This document shows positions 1-7,038 of a stretch of 9,537 nucleotides of DNA, one piece after another. The DNA is taken from the NCBI GenBank assembly GCA_005885015.1, contig VAYG01000096.1:1-9537 (forward strand), in the 5' to 3' direction. Position 1 is the first letter of the stretch; every line of letters begins with the position of its first letter. The stretch comes from Actinomycetota bacterium (lineage in GTDB: Bacteria; Actinomycetota; UBA4738). Made by a program: the position numbers and the translations under genes. Below the pieces are notes generated by a model that searched no databases, was not told the DNA's origin, and saw nothing but the letters and a program-made list of their open reading frames with translations.

Positions 1-2
1 TC

Positions 3-887
3 CTGATCGGAGCGACCACCGAGAACCCGTACTTCTCGCTGGTGTCCCCGCTCCTTTCCCGATGCCTCCTCCTCCGGCTGGAGCAGCTCACGCCGGAGGC
101 CATCCGAACCCTGCTCGATCGGGCGCTGGAGGATCCCGACCGTGGCCTGGGGAGGATCGAGGTCAAGGTCGCGGAGGATGCCCTCGACCATCTGGCCAAC
201 GCGGCGGGGGGAGACGCCCGGGTGGCCCTGACCGGGCTGGAGACCGCGGTGTTGGCGGCGCAGGCCGGAGGCGAGCCCGAGGTGGACCGGCCCGCCGCCG
301 AGGAAGCGCTCCAGAAGAAGGCCATCGTGTACGACCGGCAGGGCGACGCGCACTACGACGTGATCTCGGCGTTCATCAAGAGCATCCGGGGTTCCGACCC
401 GGACGCCGCGCTGTTCTGGCTGGCCCGCATGATCGAAGCAGGGGAGGACCCTCGCTACCTCGCCCGGCGGATGGTCGTGCACGCCAGTGAGGACATCGGG
501 CTCGCCGACCCTCGGGCCCTCCTGGTGGCGATCGCCGCCGCCCACGCCGTCGAGTACGTCGGACTTCCCGAAGCCCGGCTCAACCTGGCCGAGGCTGCCA
601 TCTACTTGGCCCGCGCTCCCAAGTCCAACAGCGTGATCGCCGCGCTGGGCAGGGCCACGGAGGACGCGGCGTCTTCCGATCCCGTGCCGCTGCACCTGAA
701 GGAGGCGTCCGGGCATCCGGGCTTGCGCAAGCTCGGCTACGGCAAGGGCTACAAGTACCCCCATGACTACGAGGACCACTGGACCGAGCAGCAGTACCGA
801 CCCGTCCGGTTCCAGGGCCGGCGCTACTACGAACCATCCGGCCAGGGAGAGGAAACGGACGACGAGCCCTCGCCGGGATCGCCCTGA
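3..887 (+). CDS. rarA: Replication-associated recombination protein A (RarA/MgsA), C-terminal part, 5' end outside window
   Basis: RarA is a cytoplasmic AAA+ ATPase of the MgsA/WRNIP1 family, known to act at stalled replication forks. The reading frame is open from the window edge; 294 residues are visible and the Walker A and B motifs lie upstream. The visible part opens with the sensor-1 stretch LIGATTENPYF, followed by LLSRC with the presumed arginine finger at visible residue 20. Family hallmarks follow: the HYDVISAFIKSIRGSDPDA block, ARRMVVHASEDIGLADP, and near the end VPLHLKEA and GYKYPHDYEDHWTEQQY, which mark the tetramerising C-terminal domain. The last dozen residues are acidic and probably disordered. 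The first ATG/GTG inside the window (GTG at 42) is internal because homology continues upstream. Identification is very secure. The next gene is 57 bases downstream with its own promoter. Confidence 0.96.
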   Translation: MIGATTENPYFSLVSPLLSRCLLLRLEQLTPEAIRTLLDRALEDPDRGLGRIEVKVAEDALDHLANAAGGDARVALTGLETAVLAAQAGGEPEVDRPAAEEALQKKAIVYDRQGDAHYDVISAFIKSIRGSDPDAALFWLARMIEAGEDPRYLARRMVVHASEDIGLADPRALLVAIAAAHAVEYVGLPEARLNLAEAAIYLARAPKSNSVIAALGRATEDAASSDPVPLHLKEASGHPGLRKLGYGKGYKYPHDYEDHWTEQQYRPVRFQGRRYYEPSGQGEETDDEPSPGSP

Positions 888-897
888 ACGAGCCGGG

Positions 898-903
898 TAT
901 GAT
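898..903 (+). promoter_or_regulatory. Predicted -10 element (TATGAT) for the DUF948 operon
   Basis: TATGAT is preceded by CGGG and lies in the 57-base gap after rarA. Transcription would start near 910, leaving a leader of about 35 bases that contains a small 5-bp hairpin (916-928, CGGCC/GGCCG with a CGA loop) and a clear Shine-Dalgarno site before the GTG at 945. No good -35 hexamer is visible 16-18 bases upstream, which is common in actinomycetes. The same GG-TA-NNN-T pattern precedes alaS and mltG. This is a prediction from motif and position only. Confidence 0.55.
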
Positions 904-931
904 GCGCCGACGCCACGGCCCGAGGCCGGGG

Positions 932-939
932 AAGGGAGG
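932..939 (+). promoter_or_regulatory. Shine-Dalgarno site fixing the GTG start at 945
   Basis: The purine run AAGGGAGG lies 5 bases before the GTG at 945. It is the strongest ribosome binding site in the window and supports the GTG start of the DUF948 gene. Confidence 0.75.
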
Positions 940-944
940 TCTGC

Positions 945-1313
945 GTGATCGCATCTCTGGGGGGGTGGGCCGCGATCGTCTTCGCGGCGTTCTGGGGCGT
1001 GCTGGTGATCGTGCTGGGATTGGTGTTCGTCAACCTCTTCCGCGTGCTCGAGTCGACGAAGATGCTGATCGACGGGATCCGCCAGGAGACGGTGCCGCTG
1101 CTGTCGGAGGTGAAGGTCACGGTGACCGGAGTCAACCGTGAGCTGGACCGCGTCGACGGGATGCTGGAGTCGGCCGGGAAGGTCGCGAAGAACGTGGAGC
1201 GCCTGAGCTCCGTCGTGGAGCAGGCCGTGTCCAGCCCACTGATCAAGCTGATCGGGTTCGGGGCCGGCGCGTCGCGGGCGTTCCGTCGCCTGCGGAAGGA
1301 CAAGAAGGACTAG
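945..1313 (+). CDS. DUF948 domain membrane protein
   Basis: A 122-residue protein of the DUF948 type. Residues about 5-29 form one strongly hydrophobic membrane segment (AAIVFAAFWGVLVIVLGLVF). A long amphipathic helix or coiled coil follows at about 35-95, containing the typical spacing of TVPLLSEVKVTVTGVNRELDRVD. The tail is basic (RAFRRLRKDKKD). The family has no firmly established function; a membrane-anchored cytoplasmic coiled coil is the most that can be said. The GTG start is supported by AAGGGAGG five bases upstream. In actinomycetes a DUF948 gene normally lies just upstream of a DUF6167 gene and alaS, and that pairing holds here: the next gene starts 2 bases after this stop. The family call is secure, the role unknown. 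Confidence 0.88.
   Translation: MIASLGGWAAIVFAAFWGVLVIVLGLVFVNLFRVLESTKMLIDGIRQETVPLLSEVKVTVTGVNRELDRVDGMLESAGKVAKNVERLSSVVEQAVSSPLIKLIGFGAGASRAFRRLRKDKKD
1304..1309 (+). promoter_or_regulatory. Shine-Dalgarno site (GAAGGA) for the small DUF6167-like gene
   Basis: GAAGGA lies within the last codons of the DUF948 gene, 6 bases before the GTG at 1316. It supports that start and implies translational coupling of the two genes. Confidence 0.65.
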
Positions 1314-1315
1314 GC

Positions 1316-1561
1316 GTGCGGCGGCTGTTCTGGCTGGGCATGGGGCTTGGCGCGGGAGCGACGGCGGCGGTGATGACCGGGCGATGGGCCCGACGCCAGG
1401 CCCAGGCCCTGGCCCCGCCGACGCTGGCCCGCCAGGCCGGCCGGGCCGCGCGAGATACCGGCGCGCTGCTCGCCGAGGCCCTGGCCGACTTCCGGCGGGG
1501 CATGTCGGAACGGGAATCGGAGATCCGGGCCGCATTGGATCGGACCCCGGGGCCGGACTGA
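1316..1561 (+). CDS. Small membrane protein, DUF6167-like
   Basis: An 81-residue protein with an N-terminal membrane segment (residues about 3-21, LFWLGMGLGAGATAAVMTG) followed by a basic stretch (RWARRQAQ). An amphipathic helical region then ends in LADFRRGMSERESEIRAALD. This pattern of a glycine-rich N-terminal helix, 'LAPPTLARQA', and 'DFRRGMSEREAE'-like terminal helix resembles DUF6167 proteins found between DUF948 genes and alaS in actinomycetes. That assignment rests on recalled similarity and position, not on a search. The GTG start is chosen because GAAGGA sits 6 bases upstream and the DUF948 stop is only 2 bases away. Function is unknown; co-translation with the DUF948 protein suggests that the two may work together at the membrane. 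Confidence 0.8.
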   Translation: MRRLFWLGMGLGAGATAAVMTGRWARRQAQALAPPTLARQAGRAARDTGALLAEALADFRRGMSERESEIRAALDRTPGPD

Positions 1562-1565
1562 GGGG
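1560..1565 (+). promoter_or_regulatory. Shine-Dalgarno site (GAGGGG) for the M20 hydrolase gene
   Basis: GAGGGG overlaps the TGA stop of the preceding gene (1559-1561) and lies 5 bases before the ATG at 1571. It fixes this start and ties the hydrolase to the upstream pair as one transcript. Confidence 0.65.
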
Positions 1566-1570
1566 TCGGG

Positions 1571-2911
1571 ATGGCCGAGCTCCTCGACGAGGTCACCGAT
1601 CTCCTCCAACAGCTGATCAGGAACGCGTGCGTGAACGACGGCCGCCTGGAATCGGGCCAGGAACAGCGCAGCGTCGACCTGCTCGCCTCCTACCTGGAGG
1701 GATCCGGCGCGGACCTCGAGCGCTACGAAGCCGCGCCCGGCCGGTCCAGCCTGGTGGCCCGCATCGAGGGGAGCGACCCGACGGCGCCGAGCCTCCTCCT
1801 GATGGGTCACACCGACGTCGTTCCGGTGAACGCCGACCGGTGGCAGCGCGATCCGTTCGGTGGGGAGCTGGTGGATGGAGAGGTATGGGGGCGGGGCGCG
1901 GTCGACATGCTGAACGAGACGGCCTCCCAGGCCGTGGCCTTCCGCCGGCTCGCCGCGGAAGGGTTCAAGCCGAAGGGAAGCCTCGTCTACTTCGCCGTGG
2001 CCGACGAGGAGGCGCTGGGCACGTACGGCGCGGGGTGGATGGTCGAGCACGAGCTCGACGCGGTCCGGGCCGACTACGTCATCACCGAGTCCGGCGGGTT
2101 CCGCATGCCGCTCCCGTCGACCGGCGGGATCAAGCTGCCGGTCATGGTCGGGGAGAAGGGAACGTACTGGTGCCGGATCCGGGTGAAGGGAACGCCCGGG
2201 CATGGTTCCATGCCCCTCCGAACGGACAACGCGCTGGTCAAGGCGGCGGAGGTGGTCCGGCGCATCGCAGACTACCGTCCCGAGACGAACATCATCGACG
2301 CCTGGAGTCAGTTCGTGCGCCGGGCGGAGCTGCCGGCAGAGCTGGCCGATGCCCTCCTCGATCCGCGACGAGTCCGGGAGTTCGCCGACACCTTCCCCGA
2401 CCTCGGGCTGGCCCGGATGGTCCACGCCGCGACCCACACCACGTTCGCCCCCACCGTGATGCACGCGGGGATCAAGACGAACGTTATCCCCGACACCGTC
2501 GACCTCGAGGTCGACATCCGGACGCTGCCCGGCCAGTTGGAGGAGGACGTGCTGGCGATGATCGAGGAGGCGCTCGGCGACATGCGGAAGGACGTCGAGC
2601 TCAGCGCGGCGAGCAACGACCCGGCGACGGCGTCCCCCGTGGAGACCCCGTTGTGGGACTCGATCCAGCGGGTGACCGAGGGGCTCGTGCCGGGTTCCAC
2701 GATCATCCCGTTCATCATCGTCGGCGCCACCGACGCCAGGTTCTTCCGCCGCGCCGGCATGACGGCCTACGGCGCGGGGCTCTTCAGCGACCGGATCTCC
2801 TTCACCGAGTTCGCCTCCATGTTCCACGGGGACAACGAGCGGATCGATCAGGATTCGCTGCGGCTGTCGACCGATCTGTGGCTGGCGCTGGCCAAGGACT
2901 TCCTCGGGTGA
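1571..2911 (+). CDS. M20 family metallo-hydrolase (ArgE/DapE/carboxypeptidase type)
   Basis: A 446-residue cytoplasmic di-zinc hydrolase of the M20 superfamily, which cleaves amide bonds of peptides or N-acylated amino acids. All expected site residues are present: H80 and D82 (GHTDVVP), bridging D112 (GRGAVDML), catalytic E146 with ligand E147 (ADEEALG), third ligand E173 (ITESGG) and terminal ligand H419 (MFHGD). H211 (PGHGSMP) matches the lid-domain histidine that completes the site across the dimer. Length is normal for two-domain M20 enzymes, and no signal peptide is seen. The substrate cannot be read from sequence; nearby genes do not make arginine or lysine, so neither ArgE nor DapE is claimed. 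The ATG is set by GAGGGG overlapping the previous stop. It follows the DUF6167-like gene by 9 bases, probably as the last gene of that operon, at a place where alaS would normally come next. Confidence 0.93.
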   Translation: MAELLDEVTDLLQQLIRNACVNDGRLESGQEQRSVDLLASYLEGSGADLERYEAAPGRSSLVARIEGSDPTAPSLLLMGHTDVVPVNADRWQRDPFGGELVDGEVWGRGAVDMLNETASQAVAFRRLAAEGFKPKGSLVYFAVADEEALGTYGAGWMVEHELDAVRADYVITESGGFRMPLPSTGGIKLPVMVGEKGTYWCRIRVKGTPGHGSMPLRTDNALVKAAEVVRRIADYRPETNIIDAWSQFVRRAELPAELADALLDPRRVREFADTFPDLGLARMVHAATHTTFAPTVMHAGIKTNVIPDTVDLEVDIRTLPGQLEEDVLAMIEEALGDMRKDVELSAASNDPATASPVETPLWDSIQRVTEGLVPGSTIIPFIIVGATDARFFRRAGMTAYGAGLFSDRISFTEFASMFHGDNERIDQDSLRLSTDLWLALAKDFLG

Positions 2912-2966
2912 TGACGGCAGCGGTGCGCTCCGACGGGGAGCCCTGACTCGCCTGACGGTGGTTCAG

Positions 2967-2983
2967 CGCGAGCCGGGCTCGCG
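2967..2983. repeat. Perfect short inverted repeat between the M20 and PhyH genes (terminator or operator)
   Basis: CGCGAGCC and GGCTCGCG are perfect 8-base arms around one central G (in RNA, a 7-bp stem with a CGG loop). It lies 56 bases after the M20 stop and 7 bases before the first possible PhyH start. Only ATCAAAA follows, with no T-run, so it is a weak intrinsic terminator at best. An operator for a dimeric regulator is equally possible. Confidence 0.45.
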
Positions 2984-2989
2984 ATCAAA

Positions 2990-3928
2990 ATGCTCCGCAA
3001 AGGCGAACCTTCCCGTCCCTCCGAACGTCACCTGTGCATGAGCGAGGGGAGAACGGGAGTCGCTCAACCCAGCACTCAGGAAGCCGTGACGTTCTCCTCG
3101 GCGCTGCGGGAGCAGCTCGACGAGGAGGGGTTCCTACAGATCCCCGGCGCGCTGTCGCCGGCGATGGTCGACCGCTTGCTCCAGGTCCACGATCGGGTCT
3201 ATGAGGAGGAGCGGGCCGCCGGAAGCCTGGCGCCAAACGGGTCGCTGCACCTGTTCGCTTTCGTTCTCCGAGACGACCTGTACCTGGAGCTCCTGGATTG
3301 TCCGGCGACGCTCCCGCTCGTCTGCGGGGCGCTGGGCTGGAACATCTACATGTATCACTGCCACCTGGACGTCCATCCACCGGTCACGGGGCCGGAGCCA
3401 CTGAAATGGGGGTGGCACCAGGACGGCGGCCGGCAGAACCTCGAGATCGAGACCGAACCGGTTCGGCCCCGACTCTCTCTGAAGATCGCTTACTTCCTGT
3501 CCGATGTCTCCGAGCCCGGGCGCGGAAACCTCATGGTCATCCCGGGAAGCCATCATCGGAATCGCATCCGCAGACCGGAGCATCCCGAGCTCGGGTTCGA
3601 GGAGCCGTCCGGTGCGGTTCCCATCTTGGCCGACCCGGGGACCGCGGTCCTGTTCGATCGCCGGCTCTGGCACAGCCGGAGCTCGAACCGCTCGATGATC
3701 ACGAGGAAGGCCGTTTTCCTGGGCTACACGTACCGGTGGGTCCGGCCCCGCGACGACTACGCGATGGACCGCTCATGGCTTGCCGGCCTGTCCCCAGTAC
3801 GGCAGCAGCTGCTCGGAGGCGGCCTCGATGCGTTGTCCTTCTGGGGCCTGGGAGAGGATCTCCTCCCACTGAAGGGATGGATGGAGGAGCGCGGCCTGGT
3901 CGATCCGCTCCGCCCCGCCCACCGCTGA
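2990..3928 (+). CDS. Phytanoyl-CoA dioxygenase (PhyH) family Fe(II)/2-oxoglutarate oxygenase
   Basis: Up to 312 residues, with the full catalytic signature of the PhyH family. These enzymes hydroxylate (sometimes halogenate) small organic substrates using iron, oxygen and 2-oxoglutarate. Iron ligands are H143 and D145 (WHQDGG) and H228 (LWHSRSSN). R239 (ITRKAVF) lies 11 residues after the distal histidine, the spacing of human PHYH, and should bind 2-oxoglutarate. GNLMVIPGSHHRN is the typical strand before the distal half. The Asp in HxD argues for a hydroxylase, not a halogenase. Substrate unknown. The start is uncertain: ATG 2990, ATG 3038 and GTG 3086 are in frame. GTG 3086 has AGGA 4 bases upstream and begins just before the conserved region (FSSALREQLDEEGFLQIPGAL), giving 280 residues; the others lack a ribosome site. 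By eye the codon choice is slightly less GC-biased than in its neighbours. Confidence 0.88.
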   Translation: MLRKGEPSRPSERHLCMSEGRTGVAQPSTQEAVTFSSALREQLDEEGFLQIPGALSPAMVDRLLQVHDRVYEEERAAGSLAPNGSLHLFAFVLRDDLYLELLDCPATLPLVCGALGWNIYMYHCHLDVHPPVTGPEPLKWGWHQDGGRQNLEIETEPVRPRLSLKIAYFLSDVSEPGRGNLMVIPGSHHRNRIRRPEHPELGFEEPSGAVPILADPGTAVLFDRRLWHSRSSNRSMITRKAVFLGYTYRWVRPRDDYAMDRSWLAGLSPVRQQLLGGGLDALSFWGLGEDLLPLKGWMEERGLVDPLRPAHR

Positions 3929-3946
3929 TCCCGGGAGGGGCGCCGG

Positions 3947-3952
3947 TACACT
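3947..3952 (+). promoter_or_regulatory. Predicted -10 element (TACACT) for leaderless alaS
   Basis: TACACT is preceded by CCGG and followed by exactly 7 bases before the ATG of alaS, so transcription should start at or within a base or two of the start codon. CTGATC (3925-3930), 16 bases upstream and overlapping the PhyH stop, is a weak -35 candidate matching 3 of 6 consensus positions. The nearby GGGAGGGG run (3933-3940) is 19 bases from the ATG, too far for a Shine-Dalgarno site, which supports the leaderless reading. Confidence 0.65.
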
Positions 3953-3959
3953 ACCCGCG

Positions 3960-6611
3960 ATGCGGGGCGACGAGATCCGCCGGCGATTCCTGTCCTTCTT
4001 CGAGGAGCAAGGGCACCGCGCGGTGCCCTCGTCGTCGCTGATCGCCCCCATCCCCGGCTTGCTGCTGACCAACGCCGGGATGAACCAGTTCGTCCCCTAT
4101 TTCCTGGGGCAGGAGGAGCCACCCTACCCTCGGGCGGTGACCTGCCAGAAGGTCTTCCGCACGCCGGACATCGATCACGTGGGTCACGACGCGCGCCACA
4201 TGACGTTCTTCGAGATGCTGGGGAACTTCTCCTTCGGCGACTACTTCAAGCGCGAGGCCATCCGGTGGGCCCACGAGCTGGTGACCGAGGGGTACGGGAT
4301 CGACCACGACCTGTTGTGGGTGACGGTCTACGAGTCCGACGACGAGGCCGCCGAGCTGTGGGTGGAGGAAGCCGGCCTGTCTCCCGACCGGCTGGTCCGC
4401 CGGGGGAAGTTCGACCCGACCGGCGAGCCGGCCAACTTCTGGTGGACCCACACGGCGGGGCCGTGCGGGCCGTGCTCGGAGATCTACGTGGACCGGGGCC
4501 CCCGGTTCGGGCCGGACGGCGGACCGGACGTCGACGAGGAGCGCTTCCTGGAGATCTGGAACCTCGTGTTCATGCAGGACGAGTGTGACGAGAACGCCGA
4601 CGTCATCAGGGAGCTTCCCAAGAAGAACATCGACACCGGGTCGAGCCTGGAGCGCGTGGCCATGGTCGTCCAGCGCGCCGGTTCGGTGTTCGAGACCGAT
4701 CTCTTCCGGCCGTTGGTGCAGACGGCCGAACGGGTCACGGGCCGCGCGTACGGGACCGACGAACGGACCGACATCAGCCTGCGCATCCTCGCGGAGCACG
4801 GCCGGGCCTGCACGTTCCTCATCGGCGACGGCGTCCTCCCATCGAACGAGGGCCGCGGATACATCCTCCGCCGCATGCTTCGCCGGCTGGTCACCCACGC
4901 GCGCAAGCTCGGGGTGGAACGGCCGGTGCTGGCCGACCTCGTGGAGACGACCGCGGAGATCATGGGCCAGACCTATCCCGAGCTGCGGTCCAACAAGGCC
5001 TTCATCCTCCAGGTGGCGGCGTCGGAGGAGGAGCGGTTCGCCGGGACGTACCGGCAGGGGATGACCCTGTTCGAGTCGGAAGTGTCCAAGGCGAAGGGTG
5101 CCGGATCGACCACACTGCCCGGCGCCGTGGCCTTCCGCCTCCACGACACGTACGGCTTCCCCAGGGAGCTGACCGTGGAAGCCGCGGTGGAAGAGGGCCT
5201 GTCGGTCGACGCCGATGAGTTCGAACGGCTGATGGAGGAGCAGCGGACCCGGGCCCGGGAGGCCGCGAAGAAGGGTGGTGGGGTCGACGCGGGCCTGGCC
5301 GAAGTGGCGAAGGGGGCCGGGCCCTCCGAGTTCCTCGGATACGAACGGCTGGAGTCCGAGGCGCGGTTGAAGGGGTTGCTGCGCGACGGCTCGCCGGCCG
5401 AGGCCGCCAGCGAAGGGCAGCGGGTCCGGTTCGTCCTGGATCGCACGCCGTTCTACGCGGAGGGGGGCGGCCAGGTCGGGGACACCGGTATGGTTCGCGG
5501 TCCGTCCGGTGTGATCGAGGTGACCGACACGCAGCCGGGCCCCGGTGGAACGATCGTCCACGAAGGCGTGGTGGCCTCGGGCGAGGTCCGGCAGGGCGAG
5601 GAGATGTCGGCCAGCGTGGACGCCCCGCGGCGGGAGGCGGCGGCCCGCTCCCACACCGCCACGCACGTCCTGCACCACACCCTTCGATCCCTCGTCGGTG
5701 AACACGCCCGCCAGGCCGGGTCGCTGGTGGCCCCGGGGCGGCTGCGGTTCGACTTCACCCACTTCGAGCCGGTGTCGACCGACGCGCTCGAGGAGATCGA
5801 GCACCTGGCGAACACCCGGCTGGCCGAGGACCAGCCGACCCGCGCCTACGAGACCACGCCGGACTTCGCCCGGAGCCAGGGCGCCATCGCGCTGTTCGGC
5901 GAGAAGTACGGCGACCTGGTCCGGGTCGTCGAGATCGGCGACTACTCCATCGAGCTGTGCGGAGGGACGCACGTCCACCACACCGGCGAGGTGGGCCTGA
6001 TCCGGGTGCTGTCGGAGGGGAGCATCGGGTCCGGGCTCCGCCGGATCGAGGCCCTGACAGGCCCCGATGGCCTGAAGCAGGCCAACGTGGAGCGCCGGCT
6101 GCTGGACGAGGTGACGGAGGCCCTCGGAGCCGGCGACCCGGCCCAGGCGCCGGAACGCGTCCGCCAGGTCATGGCCCGCATCAAACAGCTCGAGAGCGAG
6201 CTGGGGAAGATCCGCCGAGCCGAGCAGGGCGCGGAGGTCGAGCAGCTCCTCCAGCGGGCCACCGACGTCGACGGGGTGAAGCTCGTCCTGGATGCGTTGC
6301 CGGGGCGGGAGGCGGGGGACCTGCGGGAGCTGGCCCTGCGGCTGCGCAATCGCCTGGTCCACCAGCCGGCTGCGGTCGTCCTGGTCGGGCCGGGGAGCGG
6401 GAAGACGCTCCTGGTGGCGGCCCTCACCGATGACCTGCTCTCTCGCGGGTTGACCGCGGGGGCGCTACTCGAGCCGGCGGCGAAAGCGCTGGGGGGGAAC
6501 GCGGGCGGCAAGCCCGAGCTGGCGATGGGAGGCGGCCCGCGGTCCGAGGCCGCCGGCGACGCCATGAAGTCCATCCCTGCCCGGCTCCAACAGCTGCTCG
6601 CCGGTGTCTGA
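3960..6611 (+). CDS. alaS: Alanyl-tRNA synthetase
   Basis: Full-length 883-residue class II alanyl-tRNA synthetase (the E. coli enzyme is 876), charging tRNA-Ala in the cytoplasm. The N-terminal catalytic domain shows RHMTFFEMLGNFSFGDYF and the motif-3 stretch EGRGYILRRMLRRL near residue 300. The editing domain carries the zinc-site residues H565 and H569 (HTATH), C667 and H671 (CGGTH), each one position from the E. coli numbering, plus Q585 for clearing mischarged tRNA. The C-terminal DHHA1/C-Ala domain ends in GGNAGGKPELAMGGG. The ATG start needs no Shine-Dalgarno site because a TACACT element lies 7 bases upstream. No T-box or long leader exists; only 31 bases separate it from the PhyH stop. 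Its 3' end overlaps ruvX by 8 bases. Identification is certain. Confidence 0.99.
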   Translation: MRGDEIRRRFLSFFEEQGHRAVPSSSLIAPIPGLLLTNAGMNQFVPYFLGQEEPPYPRAVTCQKVFRTPDIDHVGHDARHMTFFEMLGNFSFGDYFKREAIRWAHELVTEGYGIDHDLLWVTVYESDDEAAELWVEEAGLSPDRLVRRGKFDPTGEPANFWWTHTAGPCGPCSEIYVDRGPRFGPDGGPDVDEERFLEIWNLVFMQDECDENADVIRELPKKNIDTGSSLERVAMVVQRAGSVFETDLFRPLVQTAERVTGRAYGTDERTDISLRILAEHGRACTFLIGDGVLPSNEGRGYILRRMLRRLVTHARKLGVERPVLADLVETTAEIMGQTYPELRSNKAFILQVAASEEERFAGTYRQGMTLFESEVSKAKGAGSTTLPGAVAFRLHDTYGFPRELTVEAAVEEGLSVDADEFERLMEEQRTRAREAAKKGGGVDAGLAEVAKGAGPSEFLGYERLESEARLKGLLRDGSPAEAASEGQRVRFVLDRTPFYAEGGGQVGDTGMVRGPSGVIEVTDTQPGPGGTIVHEGVVASGEVRQGEEMSASVDAPRREAAARSHTATHVLHHTLRSLVGEHARQAGSLVAPGRLRFDFTHFEPVSTDALEEIEHLANTRLAEDQPTRAYETTPDFARSQGAIALFGEKYGDLVRVVEIGDYSIELCGGTHVHHTGEVGLIRVLSEGSIGSGLRRIEALTGPDGLKQANVERRLLDEVTEALGAGDPAQAPERVRQVMARIKQLESELGKIRRAEQGAEVEQLLQRATDVDGVKLVLDALPGREAGDLRELALRLRNRLVHQPAAVVLVGPGSGKTLLVAALTDDLLSRGLTAGALLEPAAKALGGNAGGKPELAMGGGPRSEAAGDAMKSIPARLQQLLAGV

Positions 6612-7038
6612 TCCTGCTGATCGGGAGGCCGGACCCATCCTGGGCCTCGATCTTGGCCAGGCCCGGATCGGCGTGGCCATCTCGGATCCCGGCCGGCGGG
6701 TGGCCGTGCCGCTCGGCACCATCCGCACGGGTGCGCCGGCCGACGTGAAGGCGATCGCCGAGCTGGTCCGGGCGAACGAGATCTCCGCGATCGTGGTCGG
6801 TTTGCCCCTCACGCTGTCCGGTGAGGTCAAGGAGGCCGCCGATCACGCCCGTCGGTTCGCCGAGGCGTTGCGTGGCTTCATGGGCATCCCCGTCCATCTC
6901 CAGGACGAGCGCCTGACGACGGTGGAGGCGGAGCGAGGCCTGTCGGCGGCGGGACTCCGGGGACGCGAACGGCGGGAGGTGGTGGACCAGGCCGCGGCCA
7001 CCCTGATCCTCCAGGCGTTCCTCGATCGATCACGCTGA
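6604..7038 (+). CDS. ruvX: Putative pre-16S rRNA nuclease / Holliday junction resolvase, YqgF family
   Basis: A 144-residue RNase H-fold protein of the YqgF/RuvX family. The family is linked to maturation of the 16S rRNA 5' end in E. coli and is often annotated as a Holliday junction resolvase. Conserved acidic positions are present: D16 (GLDLGQARIGVA), D101 with E102 (QDERLTT) and D128 (VVDQAAATLIL); VVGLPLTLSG is the family's second strand motif. The GTG start at 6604 overlaps the last 8 bases of alaS and has no good ribosome site, so translation is probably coupled to alaS termination. An alaS-ruvX-mltG order is usual in actinomycetes. The last six codons and the stop lie inside a perfect inverted repeat, so the C-terminal FLDRSR is partly dictated by the hairpin. 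Family call is very secure; the in vivo reaction is less so. Confidence 0.96.
   Translation: MSDPADREAGPILGLDLGQARIGVAISDPGRRVAVPLGTIRTGAPADVKAIAELVRANEISAIVVGLPLTLSGEVKEAADHARRFAEALRGFMGIPVHLQDERLTTVEAERGLSAAGLRGRERREVVDQAAATLILQAFLDRSR

Noticed and set aside
888..944. Terminator for rarA
   Set aside because: Only a 5-bp hairpin (916-928) is present, and it lies after the predicted promoter. No stable stem with a T-tail follows the rarA stop.
1310..2827. 505-codon open frame on the minus strand opposite the M20 hydrolase
   Set aside because: The plus strand carries all zinc and catalytic residues of an M20 enzyme. The antisense product is low-complexity and spans two genes.
1384..2946. 520-codon open frame on the plus strand in another frame over the DUF6167-like and M20 genes
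   Set aside because: Its Arg/Gly/Pro-rich translation is typical of a +1 shadow in high-GC DNA, and it conflicts with two well-supported genes.
2911..2946. Eleven-codon ORF overlapping the M20 stop by one base (ATGA)
   Set aside because: Too short, no ribosome site distinct from the M20 gene, and no recognisable sequence; such overlaps arise often by chance.
3929..3936. Palindrome TCCCGGGA after the PhyH stop
   Set aside because: An 8-base loopless palindrome is expected by chance in GC-rich DNA and cannot form a terminator hairpin.
3951..6362. 803-codon open frame on the minus strand opposite alaS
   Set aside because: It is a GC-skew shadow: alaS on the plus strand is unmistakable and full length, and the antisense translation is His/Pro/Arg/Leu-rich with no recognisable domain.
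6384..6407. P-loop-like GPGSGKT near the C-terminus of AlaRS
   Set aside because: It sits at the DHHA1-domain strand where the family usually has a 'dGKv.Lvaavs' stretch, and the spacing before GKT is one residue short of Walker A. It is a chance resemblance.
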